Origin: Tigriopus japonicus
Lineage: Eukaryota > Arthropoda > Copepoda > Harpacticoida > Harpacticidae
Direction: 5' to 3'
Length of the DNA: 64,000 nt
Assembly: GCA_010645155.1 (NCBI GenBank)
Contig: JAAGOF010000243.1
Span: forward strand, 749,942-813,941
Part shown: one piece after another, positions 39,201-50,399 of the stretch
Position numbering within the stretch: the stretch's first letter is position 1
Layout of the letters: each line of letters starts with the position of its first letter
Notes under the pieces: model-generated
The model's database searches: none
Told to the model about the DNA's origin: nothing
The model's input: only the letters and a program-made list of their open reading frames with translations
Translations under genes and position numbers: made by a program

Positions 39201-41158
39201 AGAGGAACAAAGCAATGTTTTGTTCATTGGAACATGCATGATATCTCATCTCGCGCACGTGGCCACCTTAGAGTTTAAATTTTCATGGTTTAACATCAAA
39301 TTTCAAGTCTTGAAACATATCCTACGTCAGCCTAATCATCGAATGAAAAACAACTTACAGTTTCGATTTTCGAACAATCTACGTGGACGAAATGAATAAG
39401 AGCTGGTTTCTATCAGAATCAGATCACGTACGCGATTAAGGCAAAATGGCAAAATACATAGTTCAATATCAGGGATCATTGAAACAACACAGTCGACGCA
39501 AAACTTGCAGACTACGTCTGGTTGTTTTTTTCTTACGAGATCTAGTGTAAGTTACATTGCACGGGCACTAAATGGGATAACATTTGCCGAATAATGTTGG
39601 TTGGAACGGTGACCGTGGTTAAGTTTTATGGAGATTAATAACCATTTTTGAATTCAGGAACAATAAGGAACATCAGGAACAATTGCTGATATCCCTGCTA
39701 ATTGTTTAGGTGTCCTTCTATGTATTTCTTTAAGAAAATGGCCCTTCTACAGGAGTTCATAACGACGACAATTTGCAATTTTGTTCAGCTTGAAGAAACG
39801 TGCATTTTGTTCCAAAAATCATCTGGAAAAAACGAAGAAATGCAAACAATTCGAACCCGAATCATCGTTTAAGTTCGTCTGCCGACTGAGAAGGGGGTCA
39901 TTTCAATTCATAAGATCTTAATATAACCCTCTAAAATATCCCTTAAGGTCGTGAAAATGGGTAACCAAACTAGTGTTTTGATGGCTCCTAGCCTCACACA
40001 AGAGCTATAGCAAATGTGGAAAATTGCAACTCAAATGCAACGCCACATTTTGTACAGATGGTTGTTCAAACTTCAAGAAGTAGTTGTGGTGGTAGCCGTG
40101 TAGTCCACTTGTGTCAGTCATTCTTGGGTGATCATCATTGTGTAGCTAACAGGGCAAACCCAAGAACGCTGGTAAACACTTGGCGACATTGGGTGAAGAA
40201 ATGAACCCAATACGATCCGACCGAGTCGTCATGGCAGTACCCAAACTGGACTCGTTTCAACAAACGATCTTGGGGAGTCGAATGAAGAAGGTGAGTTAGT
40301 TAGTTGGCGTCGACGACGGTCCGTCCATGATCATTGGCATTGTGAACAAAAAGTTGCGATATGGAAATGATAACAAGACTGGAAGCTCAGACAGGGGTTA
40401 GTAGCAACGAGCAAACTTTGGAAGGAGTTCGGTTCATTTCAGTAACAAGAGACAGAGGATATGAGAACCCCGCTTCGTAGCAGGAAAAACTAGCGGGTTT
40501 CTTCTTTCTCGAAGGACAAAGACGACCCCACAACAACAACGACGATGAATATGCAAAGAGGGGAGTTTTCAGTGTATTTTCCAGATCAACTGAATGTCAC
40601 ACAGCATATCTTGAGTAACGCACACCGTGTAGAAAGCCAAGAGATAATGCGACGGCATTCTGGTCTCTTTCTTAGCCTCTTGCCGCCATTTCTGTTGTGC
40701 CCTGAACCTCGTTTGTTCGGACAGCAGAGGTCTCTCAAGTCACAAACTAGTCTAGATAATCATCATCGGAATACAACAAATAACACGCATGTCCCATGCC
40801 ATGCCTTGCACCGCCACCATCAATATTAACTTCATCATCATCATGCACATGGCGACGGGCATGGAGTTTTAAAAACCCAATTAGGATCTTGCCGGCGTGC
40901 CAGCTCATCGAGTTCGCCAGCCCGCACTGTTTTGGCAACGCGAGAGTGCGCTTCAAAGCATGAAGAACATTTGACAAAGACCCCTCCTCTCCTCTGTACT
41001 GAGTCCTCTACTGGGAACACGGAGCACACGTACTTAGATAGTGAAGAGAGATATGACGTAGAAACGTTTACTACAAGTGCATCTTCGTGCCTGTGATGTG
41101 ATATGATTGAACTGTTTTAAGAAGTTTTTTTGCTAATAGAAAGAGAGTTCTCGTTAAA
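36233..41158. other. Long 5' region of the BTB gene and LMBD1 upstream region
   Basis: No coding gene is supported. On the minus strand a GTAAGA donor at about 38115-38110 and a TTTTTTTCAG acceptor ending at 36346 predict a 1.8-kb intron in the BTB 5' untranslated region. Dense microsatellites lie at 37630-37735 (CCA/CCT), 37840-37857 (ACT), 38254-38280 (GTGCGTTGC-like) and 38600-38613 (GAT); they create spurious low-complexity frames on both strands. From 39 kb to 41.1 kb nothing stands out. Confidence 0.45.
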
Positions 41159-42805
41159 ATGGTTCCACAAAGTGTTTGGACCACAGGATGGATTCCATTC
41201 ATCGTGGTGTTCCTTCTGTCCTTGCTCTTTTCCACCACCTATATCATGTGGTTCCGTTCGGTTTTGGTGAATGAAAGGTCAAAATCGGCTACTTTCTTCT
41301 CGGTTCTAGCCCTCACCATTACTCTGGTGTCATCAGCTTTGGTTCCAGTCGATGTGTTCCTTGTATCTTATATGAAAGAGTCAGATGGAACATTCAAGGA
41401 ATGGGCTCAAGACGAATCCGTTCGAATGGGCCTTGAACGTTCCATGCTGTTTACCTATTATGGATTCTATGGGATTGTTTTGGTCTTGGCTTTTTTCCTC
41501 TTGCCTTTAGTATTCTTCTTGCATTGTGGAAGGAACATGGGCGGATCCGAGGAACCCGTGGAATATGAACCGTTTTCCACCCAACTCTGCCGAGCCCTCA
41601 AATATGAATTAATTTGCCTGGGGATCTTTACCATCTTGATCGTAATAGGGATTTTCTTGCCTTACAACGGACCAGGACCCAATCCCAATTCGACCTACAT
41701 CCAAGAGATGGATCAAATCCTTACTGAAGAGTTTGAAGTTCAACATGGAGAGAACCTCATGGTGTTCCTCCTGAACGTACTGAACGTAATTGGTATGTTC
41801 TTCCTGATCTTTTACACTGCCTATGGAATGTCTTCGCTTCCCTTTGGCATGATTCGAGGTCAAAGTGCGACAAATCGTGCTAGAGACACCGTGAACAAGA
41901 CCCTCCAAGAGTTGGAACAAAAGATCCAAGAGATCAAGAACAGATATGAAGACAACAACGAAAATATGCCCCCATACGAACGGTCCTATTTGGAGCGATT
42001 GGAGCAACAGGTCCGTTTACTCAACCGTACTCGTCACGACTTGGACCAAAACGCCCGCACATTCATCAATCGGATCCACAACTGTCTGAGACCATTCCAA
42101 ATGATCTTTGGAGTGTTTTTTGCCTTGCTTGGATTGATGATTTTCATCTCCCTGGTTTTGACCAGTGTCGAGAAGGCTCTCTATTCGCAAGGTATCTGGC
42201 AAGGCTACTCATTGACTAATGGTTCCCTACCCAATCCAGTGGATACAATCCTAGTGTATGCCCAAGATATTTTCCCTCTGGACTACATCATGTACTCGGG
42301 CATGATCCTGTTCTTCATCTTCTGTTCCATGTCGGGGATCAAGAACATTGGCATTCGGATGTGTTGGTTCACGATGTACAAGATCAAATCGGGTCAGACC
42401 AAACCTCAAGCCCTGGTTCTGATGTGCATGAGTCTCATCTTCATCCTTTTGGCCTTGAATGTGGTCATGTTTTCCGTGGTGCCGGATTACACTACTTATG
42501 GCTCCCAGTATTATCGAGTCAATTCCACTGTAGGCAATACCACGACAGAAATCATACAACGTTGCAATAACATTCATGCTCCAGCCGATGGTTGCATCAT
42601 GACGCGGGTGGCTTTTCTCCTGATGGCCTTCCACACCAATATCTGGTTTTTCGGAGCCATTTACTATTGGATGGTTTGGATCTTTGTGGTGGTGATCGTG
42701 GCTGGAGCTTGCTACAGTCTATACCAACTGCGAAAGCCGGTGGTTTTGGAACACGACGATGAAGAGGAGCTCTTGGAAGACTCAAACCCATTTGCCGCCG
42801 CTTAA
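41159..42805 (+). CDS. LMBRD1: Lysosomal cobalamin transport escort protein LMBD1
   Basis: LMBD1 works with ABCD4 to release vitamin B12 from lysosomes in mammals. A single uninterrupted exon encodes 548 residues, matching the usual length (about 540). Family landmarks: VDVFLVSYMKESDGTFKEWA after the second membrane span, FYTAYGMSSLPFGMIRG, a charged cytosolic loop with coiled-coil character at about 240-300, FPLDYIMYSG, a SGIKNIGIRM...YKIKSGQTKPQALV segment, YGSQYYRVN, and a RCNNIHAPADGC lumenal loop. About nine membrane segments are visible, plus an acidic C-terminal tail. The start follows directly on an AT-rich leader and fits relatives. An ATTAAA lies at 42935-42940. The gene is convergent with EED. 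Confidence 0.95.
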   Translation: MVPQSVWTTGWIPFIVVFLLSLLFSTTYIMWFRSVLVNERSKSATFFSVLALTITLVSSALVPVDVFLVSYMKESDGTFKEWAQDESVRMGLERSMLFTYYGFYGIVLVLAFFLLPLVFFLHCGRNMGGSEEPVEYEPFSTQLCRALKYELICLGIFTILIVIGIFLPYNGPGPNPNSTYIQEMDQILTEEFEVQHGENLMVFLLNVLNVIGMFFLIFYTAYGMSSLPFGMIRGQSATNRARDTVNKTLQELEQKIQEIKNRYEDNNENMPPYERSYLERLEQQVRLLNRTRHDLDQNARTFINRIHNCLRPFQMIFGVFFALLGLMIFISLVLTSVEKALYSQGIWQGYSLTNGSLPNPVDTILVYAQDIFPLDYIMYSGMILFFIFCSMSGIKNIGIRMCWFTMYKIKSGQTKPQALVLMCMSLIFILLALNVVMFSVVPDYTTYGSQYYRVNSTVGNTTTEIIQRCNNIHAPADGCIMTRVAFLLMAFHTNIWFFGAIYYWMVWIFVVVIVAGACYSLYQLRKPVVLEHDDEEELLEDSNPFAAA

Positions 42806-42993
42806 CACCTAAAGACATCCCCCTTCATGGAGTTTGTTCAACTTAATTCCGCGCTTAAAAAGTAAATTCTACTTGGGAATGGATCAATGCTTGAATTTGT
42901 CAGAGACCAATAATGCAAAATACTTTGAACATGAATTAAACACGTAATTTTTTTTGATAAATGATGGATCCCTTTCATTTGTTAGTCTTGAAC

Positions 42994-45907
42994 TCATGGT
43001 TTTCGGTCCCATCGCCAAATGGTTCCATCGTCGCACACACAAATGAGGACGTTGCCCTCTCTGCTCAAACTGGTTTGTCGAATGGCTGAAGTGCATTTTG
43101 GGTGGCTGAGCACATTATGTCGCACATCGGCGGGATCATCCACGTCCAAATCCCACACGTAGGTCTTCCCAATTTGATTGCCCAAAGCTAGAACGTTTTG
43201 CTTGGCGTCCATGCTGAAGCGGACAAACCAGATCTCGCAGTCTTTGTAATCCAATTTGTGGATCAGGCTCACTTTGTTGTCGCCCATCTTGATGTCCTCG
43301 AGACTCTTGTCCAAAGGTCCTGGCTTCCAGCAAACAATGGCATTCTCACACGATTTGGACAGGATGAACTTGCCGAACCACTTGCAGCAATCCACATAAT
43401 TGCGATGGATATCACGCGTAGAGAAGTCCGGAAAATGGCACAACTCCGTGGCAAACGCCTTCTTACTCTTCATGATGTTATGGTTATAGGATCCTTGGCA
43501 TGCGTTTTGCAGATTCTCCGTGTTGAACTTCCACAATTTCAGCGAATGGTCCATGCCACAGCTCATGATGTAATTACCAGTGGCATCAAAATCTGCACTC
43601 AGGACTTCATCGCGATGTCCTTCGACGCCACCGAAAATGGCGATACAATGATCGGTTTTCACGTTCCATAATCGCAGGTTGTGATCTTTCGACACCGAAA
43701 GCAATAGATTAGGGTCTTTGGGGTGGAATTTGAGCTCGTTAATACATTGGCCGTGGCCGACGTAATGCTTGATACAACTCATTGTCGCCGGACTGAAAAC
43801 CCGCACGATTCCACGGGCTCCCGCAGCCGCTAAAATGGGTTTCCCCGTGTCGGGATCCCAAGACCAGGCACATGTGTAGAAATTCTCGTCGGCATCGGGA
43901 TCGGCATAGCACTGCATCAATTTATTGTCGCCGTTGTCCATGGCCTCGTAGACGGTGACTCGGTTATTGCCCACGGTGGCAAAAATCGTGGGGGCTTCCG
44001 GTCCTAAATGCTGATTTACGCTCACACCGAAAATGGGCTGAAATAATTGTGGAAGGAATAATGATGGTCGTGCAATAGGTCATTTGGCAAATTAACCAAG
44101 ATTGTTGGGATTCGAAAGAAAACCATTCTTGCAACTTCGTTTTACCGAGCTTCATGGAAAGTCATGTGTCTTAGCGACAATGCAATGATCCAAATAGTTG
44201 CTGATTAACATTTTGAATGCCAATATTGTAATTAACTATTAGTTTTAACTGTTTTTGGTTGAAATTCCAATTATTTCATTAACTGTTGGAAAGTGATGGT
44301 TAGAAGAAGCAAGTCGAAAGCAAACAAACAATGGAATCACAGTATGTACCTTTCTCTTGTCTAACAAACAAATTGAAAACAACAATAGTTTCCAACAGCC
44401 GGCAATTGCCCTCAAAATCTTTACAGTTCAGAAATATGCAAAGGTTCATTTGACAATAGTTTATCGATATCCGTTAATAACTCTTTTCTTCTCTTACTCT
44501 TCTCTTCAATAATTCCCCATAAAGTTAAAGTTGATCACAAATTACCTGTCCATGATCCTCTTTCCAATATCCTGTGCATTTGTAAGCCAGTTTGCCACAG
44601 GCTTTACTAGGACCAGTCACGCCCACTCCGGAAGTGCCTTGCTTGCGACTGCCTCTGGCGCCTTTTCGTCCAGCCCCTCCCCCTGAAGGTGCCGCCCTAC
44701 GACCAGGTCGACTTCCAACAGTGGGCGTGTCGCTCCTAGATGTGGCTTCTGAGCGCACTGATTGCGAATCCGATGTGTGGGACGCTTCCGAAGCCACCTA
44801 CCAATTCAAATGAAAAGAGAAGGAATAAGGTGATGGATTCAGAACGAGCTTTTGGACCATCTTGTAGCAAAGAAAGTAATCCTTAACGTTGGGATTCAAA
44901 GGCATGGCATTTGTTTTGGTGACAAGGATACAAATCTCTCAGGATTGTATTGCCGTACAAATTGACTTTTGACCGAAATGATTGGCAAAAAGGGGAAAAA
45001 GTATTTTCGTTTTATTCGAAAAAGGTTGAACGTGTTACAATTGATACTGGAACTCTCAAGACTAGTTTGAACAGAAGCAGAACACCTAATCAGAGCTGCC
45101 TTGTCATCCATAATATGTTTTCACCTTTTTAGTCAGCTTATTCCAGTGATTTTTACTGGTGTTAATGTGGAACAAATGCCATGCAATAAGCAACCAATAT
45201 ATAGGTAACCATGGAATCATACTTTAAAATTACTTTTCTAGCCCATCAAACAACATTATTATGTTTTTACGTTTCTTGTTAATGGTCAAAGTGCAAGTTG
45301 GAATGAGGAATAATGTTTGCAAATACACAAACAGGATAAAAACATAGACTAGCGAGAGGATGGATCTTAAAAGTTGACTTGAAAAAAAGCAAAAAAGCTC
45401 TTCGTCACAGTACACAATGGTACCAAAATAGGGCTAAAACTAGAAGTATTCATCAAAATGAAAGAAATAAAGAAAATGGGTATTTCCCATTGTTGAAAAC
45501 CCAAAATACGAGTATTTTTGTCACAAATTCTCTAGCGCATGACCATTTAAAACTATTACGTTTTGAGAAAAAACACTTCCTCTCTAAAGTTATGGCATTT
45601 CCTGAAGTAATTGTAGGTAGCGCGCGCACGAAAATGGCAACGCATTCAAAAAAATGTTTTTGTTATCTCAATATCTACACCTTTAACTTTGTTCATTTCT
45701 TCCAGATTTTAAGGCAAATCGGATGCACATGGAAGATTTTTTAGATTCAACCCCGGATGGTAACTGATAATTTACCTCTACATCATCGGGATCGTCCTCC
45801 CAAGGGACTTCTCCGGGTTCTGTTTCCAACAGGATCTCATCGCAATTGATATCTTGGCGGGTGCGTTTTCGCGTCTCCACATCTTTACTAACACTTCCAT
45901 TTACCAT
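42994..45907 (-). CDS. EED: Polycomb protein EED / extra sex combs (PRC2 WD40 subunit)
   Basis: Binds H3K27me3 and activates the EZH methyltransferase in PRC2. Three exons join in phase 0: 45907-45776, 44797-44546, 44037-42994, giving 475 residues. Exon 1 is acidic with a basic RKRTRQD stretch; exon 2 is Ser/Gly/Arg-rich and ends in the conserved [13 protein letters not shown]; exon 3 holds the seven-blade WD40 propeller. Diagnostic strings: [73 protein letters not shown] and IWRWDR at the end. By position, the aromatic cage residue equivalent to human Tyr365 reads Phe here (IWFVRFSMD) and Phe97 reads Tyr. Introns are 508 and 978 bases. It is divergent from C1D, with about 800 bases between. 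Confidence 0.95.
44038..44545 (-). other. Second intron of EED
   Basis: GTAATT donor and TTATTTCAG acceptor, 508 bases; no coding content seen. Confidence 0.8.
44798..45775 (-). other. First intron of EED
   Basis: GTAAAT donor and TTGGTAG acceptor, 978 bases; a 121-codon plus-strand frame at 45379-45744 has no family resemblance. Confidence 0.8.
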
Positions 45908-46708
45908 ATTTAATCCTCAAGACCATGAAATCTAATCTTTATTATTGGAGCTTTGATTACGTTCACAACAAAGAAGTGAAGATGGTGACGAATCGAACGT
46001 TTTTAGTTTTCGTCAATTAATCTTTAGACATGAAATGCAAGCGAGTAAAAATGACTATTTGTTCAAAAAGCTCATTATTAAAGGTATATCATAGAACTAG
46101 AGAGTTAGTAACGGTTCTATGGCACATTATTAGGTCAATAAAGTGAATTTCAATTTTAGTTTAAGAGGAAAAACCGTCACCCGTTTGGTCAAGTCTGTTG
46201 AAAAACCGGGACCAAGATCAACAATGAAACTGTGACCAGGGAACCGTTTTTCATGAGAGCTATTCGTTCAAACATGAAAAAAGAACCGTATGTTGTGAAA
46301 TAAATGCCTAATTTTCGTGTTTTGTTATTCGATTCGGCCCTCACCACTGCATTCAATGGGTTCTCGGGCACGTAGGTTGCGTGAGTCAATTCAGTGCCGA
46401 TTTCTTGAGGTTGCGTGATCTATTTCTTTAAAATTGAAACCAAGTTAGGTTGGATTACATTTTATTGTGTTAGATTAGGTTAGGTTAGGTTTTAAAATGG
46501 AGTCACGCAACTTAGGAGGATTTTTCAATGGGAGATAATAGGTAAGAATCAAAACTGCTACCGTAGAAAAAATAGCGCTAACCGTTCATACTTTGGCTAC
46601 CCTGATCAAAAAAGGTAAACAAAGTTCAGTGTTATTTGTCAACACGAGCGTTAACACGTGTGCCCGCGTAACTCGTTCAACCCTGGAAAAACGGGTCATG
46701 AATCCACG
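45908..46708. promoter_or_regulatory. Shared divergent upstream region of EED and C1D/separase
   Basis: About 800 bases between divergent starts. It contains a short TTAGG-like run (46479-46494) inside a fragment bounded by inverted GTTGCGTGA words (about 46385 and 46504), which looks like a small MITE insertion. No TATA box is obvious. Confidence 0.4.
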
Positions 46709-47161
46709 ATGAGTGCCAAATCCAACGCTGAGGATCCCAATTCGGATTTTCCTAGCGAGCTCACCGTTCCCGTTTCAGATTTCCACGAAGCCCTGACCCA
46801 ATTAAACGGCCATCTGGATCCTTGGTTGGCCGTGAGTCCGGAAGAGCTTAAATCCGATTTAGAGCCCCTAGCTCAAGCCAAAATCGATCTGGTCTCGGCA
46901 TTTGCTCTTAATTCGCTGGTGTGGATGTGGATGCGAACCCAAGGCCAAGATCCCAAGGAGTCCGAAGTCAAAACCGAGTTGGATCGCGTCAAAACGTGCA
47001 TGGTTCGCTTGAAAGAGATTCAAGATCGATCCAAACGACCCGCCATTAACTTACCGGCCGTCAAAAGAATGGTTAATAGCGGTTTATGGCAACCCAATAC
47101 CGAAAAAACCGGTTCGTGCTCGCCAGGATCGGGTTTGAAAACTAAGAGATTGCGTAAATAA
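46709..47161 (+). CDS. C1D: C1D nuclear protein (exosome cofactor, Sas10/C1D family)
   Basis: C1D/Rrp47 proteins bind RNA and recruit the nuclear exosome for rRNA processing; C1D also interacts with DNA-PK in vertebrates. Single exon, 150 residues, near human C1D (141). The diagnostic helix is LEPLAQAKIDLVSAFALNSL, followed by WMWMRTQGQDPKE, VKTELDRVKTCMVRLKEI and LPAVKRMVNSGLWQP. The tail is basic (LKTKRLRK). I chose the ATG at 46709; an upstream GTG extension in the same frame is not a plausible animal start. The TAA overlaps an AATAAA (47157-47162), and the separase ATG is only 13 bases further on. Confidence 0.93.
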   Translation: MSAKSNAEDPNSDFPSELTVPVSDFHEALTQLNGHLDPWLAVSPEELKSDLEPLAQAKIDLVSAFALNSLVWMWMRTQGQDPKESEVKTELDRVKTCMVRLKEIQDRSKRPAINLPAVKRMVNSGLWQPNTEKTGSCSPGSGLKTKRLRK

Positions 47162-47162
47162 A
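47157..47162 (+). other. AATAAA overlapping the C1D stop codon
   Basis: The signal includes the TAA of C1D. If used, cleavage 10-30 bases downstream would fall around or just after the separase start codon, so C1D and separase could not both be complete on a transcript cut there. Confidence 0.4.
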
Positions 47163-47174
47163 GGGTGTTTCACT

Positions 47175-48971
47175 ATGGAGGCCCATCGCATTGAAATGGC
47201 GGACTTAATATCCAGTTTAGGCGAGGCTAAAGTTGATGAAAAGCCGTCGATGATCGATTTCAGCCAAGCTGGGGACAGTGAATATGAACAATTATGCGAT
47301 TTGATTGATCAAAGGAGCCACTTCTTGACGCCGGAATTGGCCACATTTCTTAAGCGCAAATGTCAGATCGAGTTGGAACGAGGGGAGGTGGAGCGGGCGG
47401 GGCGGTCTTTGCTCCACGCCCAAGCGATTAGTTTCCATCATCAAACCACTTTTCAACAGTTCCGTCGTATTCAAAAGCGAGAGGAGACGGAAATTCGACG
47501 TTCTCAGCGTCATTCTAGTGAAGATCTTTTCGAGCCCGAAATCTCCCCCGAAGAGTCCGACACGCCTTTAGAAACCTTACAAAGACAGATTATGAGCCAA
47601 CAAGCCTCGATATTGGCCGAAAATCGCGTTGAAAGCGTGATCCGTTCATTGCCCGATGCTTGGCGAGTAGTTCAAATCAACACGCAACTTTTTCTGCAGA
47701 GTCGATTCAAGAAAGAAGCGACGGAAGAGGCGATTCAACGAACGAATTTGCCGCTTTTGCTTACCCAGATCGATTGTGGCCAGAATGAGTTGGTTAAAGT
47801 GGCTCAAGTACCGGCTCTCAAGCGATCAGATCGGCCCACGATTTTGAGCGAGTTTGGAGAGGTGCTTCAAACGCATCGTCAGATTTATACCAAAACTCAG
47901 AAATTCGATCGGGTGGCTTATAATCTGACCCGTGACGAACTCGATGACCGATTGCGGACTTTGTTGGACACGATTGAGAATCGATGGCTGGGATTTGTAA
48001 AGTTGACCTTGCTTGGTCGACCCAAAGATCCTGAACGGGTGCAAATGATCGACCAAACCATTAAGAAGTGTTTGAATAAACTGAAATTGAACCGTGTACA
48101 AAAATCTTGGTTGTGGAACGCCCTCGATGGAGCCTCTTTGCTCGAAGAGTCTCATCTCGTTCAAGTGATCGAGTTGCTCACATTGGATAAAACGGCGGCC
48201 AAGACTATTTTCCAGACTGTCCGAGAGTTTGGCCAGAACAATCCGGGCAACAATGTAGATCGACATCCTCTAGTGTTAATTTTGGACAAGGATATCCAAT
48301 TGTTGCCTTGGGAAGCTTTACCCATGATGAAGAACCAACAGTGTTCGCGTGTTCCATCTCTCTTCTTTCTAGCCTCACTTTTTGCCAGCCATAATCAGAA
48401 CAAAGCCTCCGTAGCCAAAGTTGGAGTGAACAACGAGAAGATCTTCTACGTTTTGAATCCCAACAACGATCTTCAAAGGACTCAAGACCGCCTTGCGAGT
48501 CCATTTCGAGCCTTGAGTCTCGGCGAAGGCTTCGTGGGTCAATGGCCCAGTTTGCCCAAGATTCAAGGGGCTCTCTCAGAGATGGATGCTTTCATGTATT
48601 GTGGACATGGATCTCGGATGAAAACCATCACCAGTCAAGAGATCGAGAAACTCAATATCCGTGCCTTGCCATTACTATTTGGTTGCAATTCCGGACGATT
48701 AGAACGTTTGGGACGAACTTTTGACCCAACAGGCACAGCCTCCTCTTATTTGATAGCGAGTGCACCGTGTTTATTGGGCTTTTTATGGTCCGTCACAGAT
48801 TTGGACATTGATACGTGGACTGTCGAGTTTCTGGAGCATTGGCTGGATAAACGAGATGGAGAAAAAGATTTTGTGAAGGCCGTGGCCGAAAAGAGGCATT
48901 GTTTCAGGCGGTTACTTAACAGTGCGGCGACCGTGGTGTACGGATTGCCGTCCTTTTTCGAAACGCCATAA
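47175..48971 (+). CDS. Separase, short form (peptidase C50)
   Basis: Cleaves the cohesin kleisin subunit at anaphase. Single exon, 598 residues, much shorter than vertebrate separase (over 2,000) but like Drosophila Sse (about 630), whose N-terminal half is the separate protein Three rows. The C-terminal protease domain is clear: LVLILDKDIQLLPWEALPMM, catalytic H478 in YCGHGSR, catalytic C504 in LPLLFGCNSG, then LLGFLWSVTDLDID and VVYGLPSF. The dyad is intact. The N-terminal 300 residues are helical with a basic/acidic linker. The start is the first ATG after C1D; a second in-frame ATG seven codons later is also possible. Two very close intronless genes in a row suggest a common transcript with C1D. 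Confidence 0.93.
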   Translation: MEAHRIEMADLISSLGEAKVDEKPSMIDFSQAGDSEYEQLCDLIDQRSHFLTPELATFLKRKCQIELERGEVERAGRSLLHAQAISFHHQTTFQQFRRIQKREETEIRRSQRHSSEDLFEPEISPEESDTPLETLQRQIMSQQASILAENRVESVIRSLPDAWRVVQINTQLFLQSRFKKEATEEAIQRTNLPLLLTQIDCGQNELVKVAQVPALKRSDRPTILSEFGEVLQTHRQIYTKTQKFDRVAYNLTRDELDDRLRTLLDTIENRWLGFVKLTLLGRPKDPERVQMIDQTIKKCLNKLKLNRVQKSWLWNALDGASLLEESHLVQVIELLTLDKTAAKTIFQTVREFGQNNPGNNVDRHPLVLILDKDIQLLPWEALPMMKNQQCSRVPSLFFLASLFASHNQNKASVAKVGVNNEKIFYVLNPNNDLQRTQDRLASPFRALSLGEGFVGQWPSLPKIQGALSEMDAFMYCGHGSRMKTITSQEIEKLNIRALPLLFGCNSGRLERLGRTFDPTGTASSYLIASAPCLLGFLWSVTDLDIDTWTVEFLEHWLDKRDGEKDFVKAVAEKRHCFRRLLNSAATVVYGLPSFFETP

Positions 48972-50399
48972 TATAAATCGTTCCATGTGGAACACTGAAT
49001 GAGGTAAAGTAGTCGGGTTGCGTTTGATTCGTTTTTATCTGATTCATAGCTTTCATTCTCAGATAATGCAAGTTTTGAGACCATTGTATAGTATAATATT
49101 GTAGAATAATTGAAGTTGTGGTAGTAACAAGAGACATCAAGATTTGGTATTATGAATCAGGGAGAGCAGAGGCCCCGAAGTAAACAGAGCAGGGATCGAA
49201 TTAAGGGATATGGAGCTCTCCTCCTTTCGATAGGCTATGAAGATCAGATTCGTCATCAAAACAAGACTTTCGTTCACGCTAAAGAGACAAAGTTCGAATG
49301 GTAGGTTCTATGAATGGTTCTTTTTTTTCCTTTCGGCTTGTAGCAACGAGCAAGAGAGATTGAAAAGAGTAGAAGCCCAAACGTCGTGGAAGTGAAATTT
49401 AGACTGAATTTCAAAACAAAAAAAGTGGCTTCTACTCGGGCTTAAAATTAGGGTGAATGACTTTCAGAATATCAAACAATCAGGAATTAAGTCGTTTTCC
49501 CGGCCAAGATTCGTCTGTTCCCACTTCTTCTTCGTCTTTCCCCAAGTGGATCGATAGATAGCAGATAATAGTAGTCATCGTAGTAGTAGTAGTGTATCAT
49601 TGTGGCATTCGATTGCAAGACTTCCCCCGACTTGTCAAGACAGTCGGAGCAGAGATTTCCAGGTGGCACGCCGCGAGAAACGACAATACTTGCTGCGGTT
49701 ATACATCGTCTTCATCTTCTTCGCTAGAGATAGACACTTCATCAGTTGGTTCCTTTGGTTCATCGGATTGTTTCAGACAGTCGACGTCAAGACAAAAAGT
49801 GACATGATTCCTCCCCAAAAAGGGTAGTTGGTGTGGATGAGTGTGATTAGAATAGCCAGAGCCCCGTAGAAGTTAGGAGGTGAATCCAACGTCAGGGCTT
49901 CTAGCCACATACACACTCTTACACAAGGGGCCGTCATACATTCATCAAACTGAAAGTGTTCATGGAAAGCTTTCTAAGCTGGGCCGCCAATTTGGGGGGA
50001 CACAGAGAAAAGACTTCTCCGGGCATATTGGAGGCCGTACGCAAATGAGTACAGCGGAAACAAGAGGGCTTCAATATGCCGATGGGTGGGTGGGGTTGAT
50101 TTCAAATGATACATCATGGTGACAACTGAGAAGAGATGAAGAGTCCAAAACAAAAACCAGAGTTTGCGGAAGATGTGCCGGAGAGACAAAGACAGAGAGA
50201 GAGATAGAGAGGGCGACTAATGTCTGCGATGCGACAACTCTCTCAACTAGCAATTAGTAGTATACAGAGGGATGAGGACCAAGTTCAGCAAAATCTGGAG
50301 GAGCACGAGACATGAGAAAAGCATGATGAGGAGACTTTACACACTTGCAATATGATTGAGAACTATGAGAACAGTGGTCGTCGAGTGGTTGGTTGCTCC
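48972..50399. other. Intergenic between separase and the RRM gene
   Basis: No coding gene is supported. The left part should hold the separase 3' end and the right part the 3' untranslated region of the minus-strand RRM gene. Short TAG/TAC repeats lie near 49578-49593 and a GA-rich run near 50187-50215. Confidence 0.45.
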
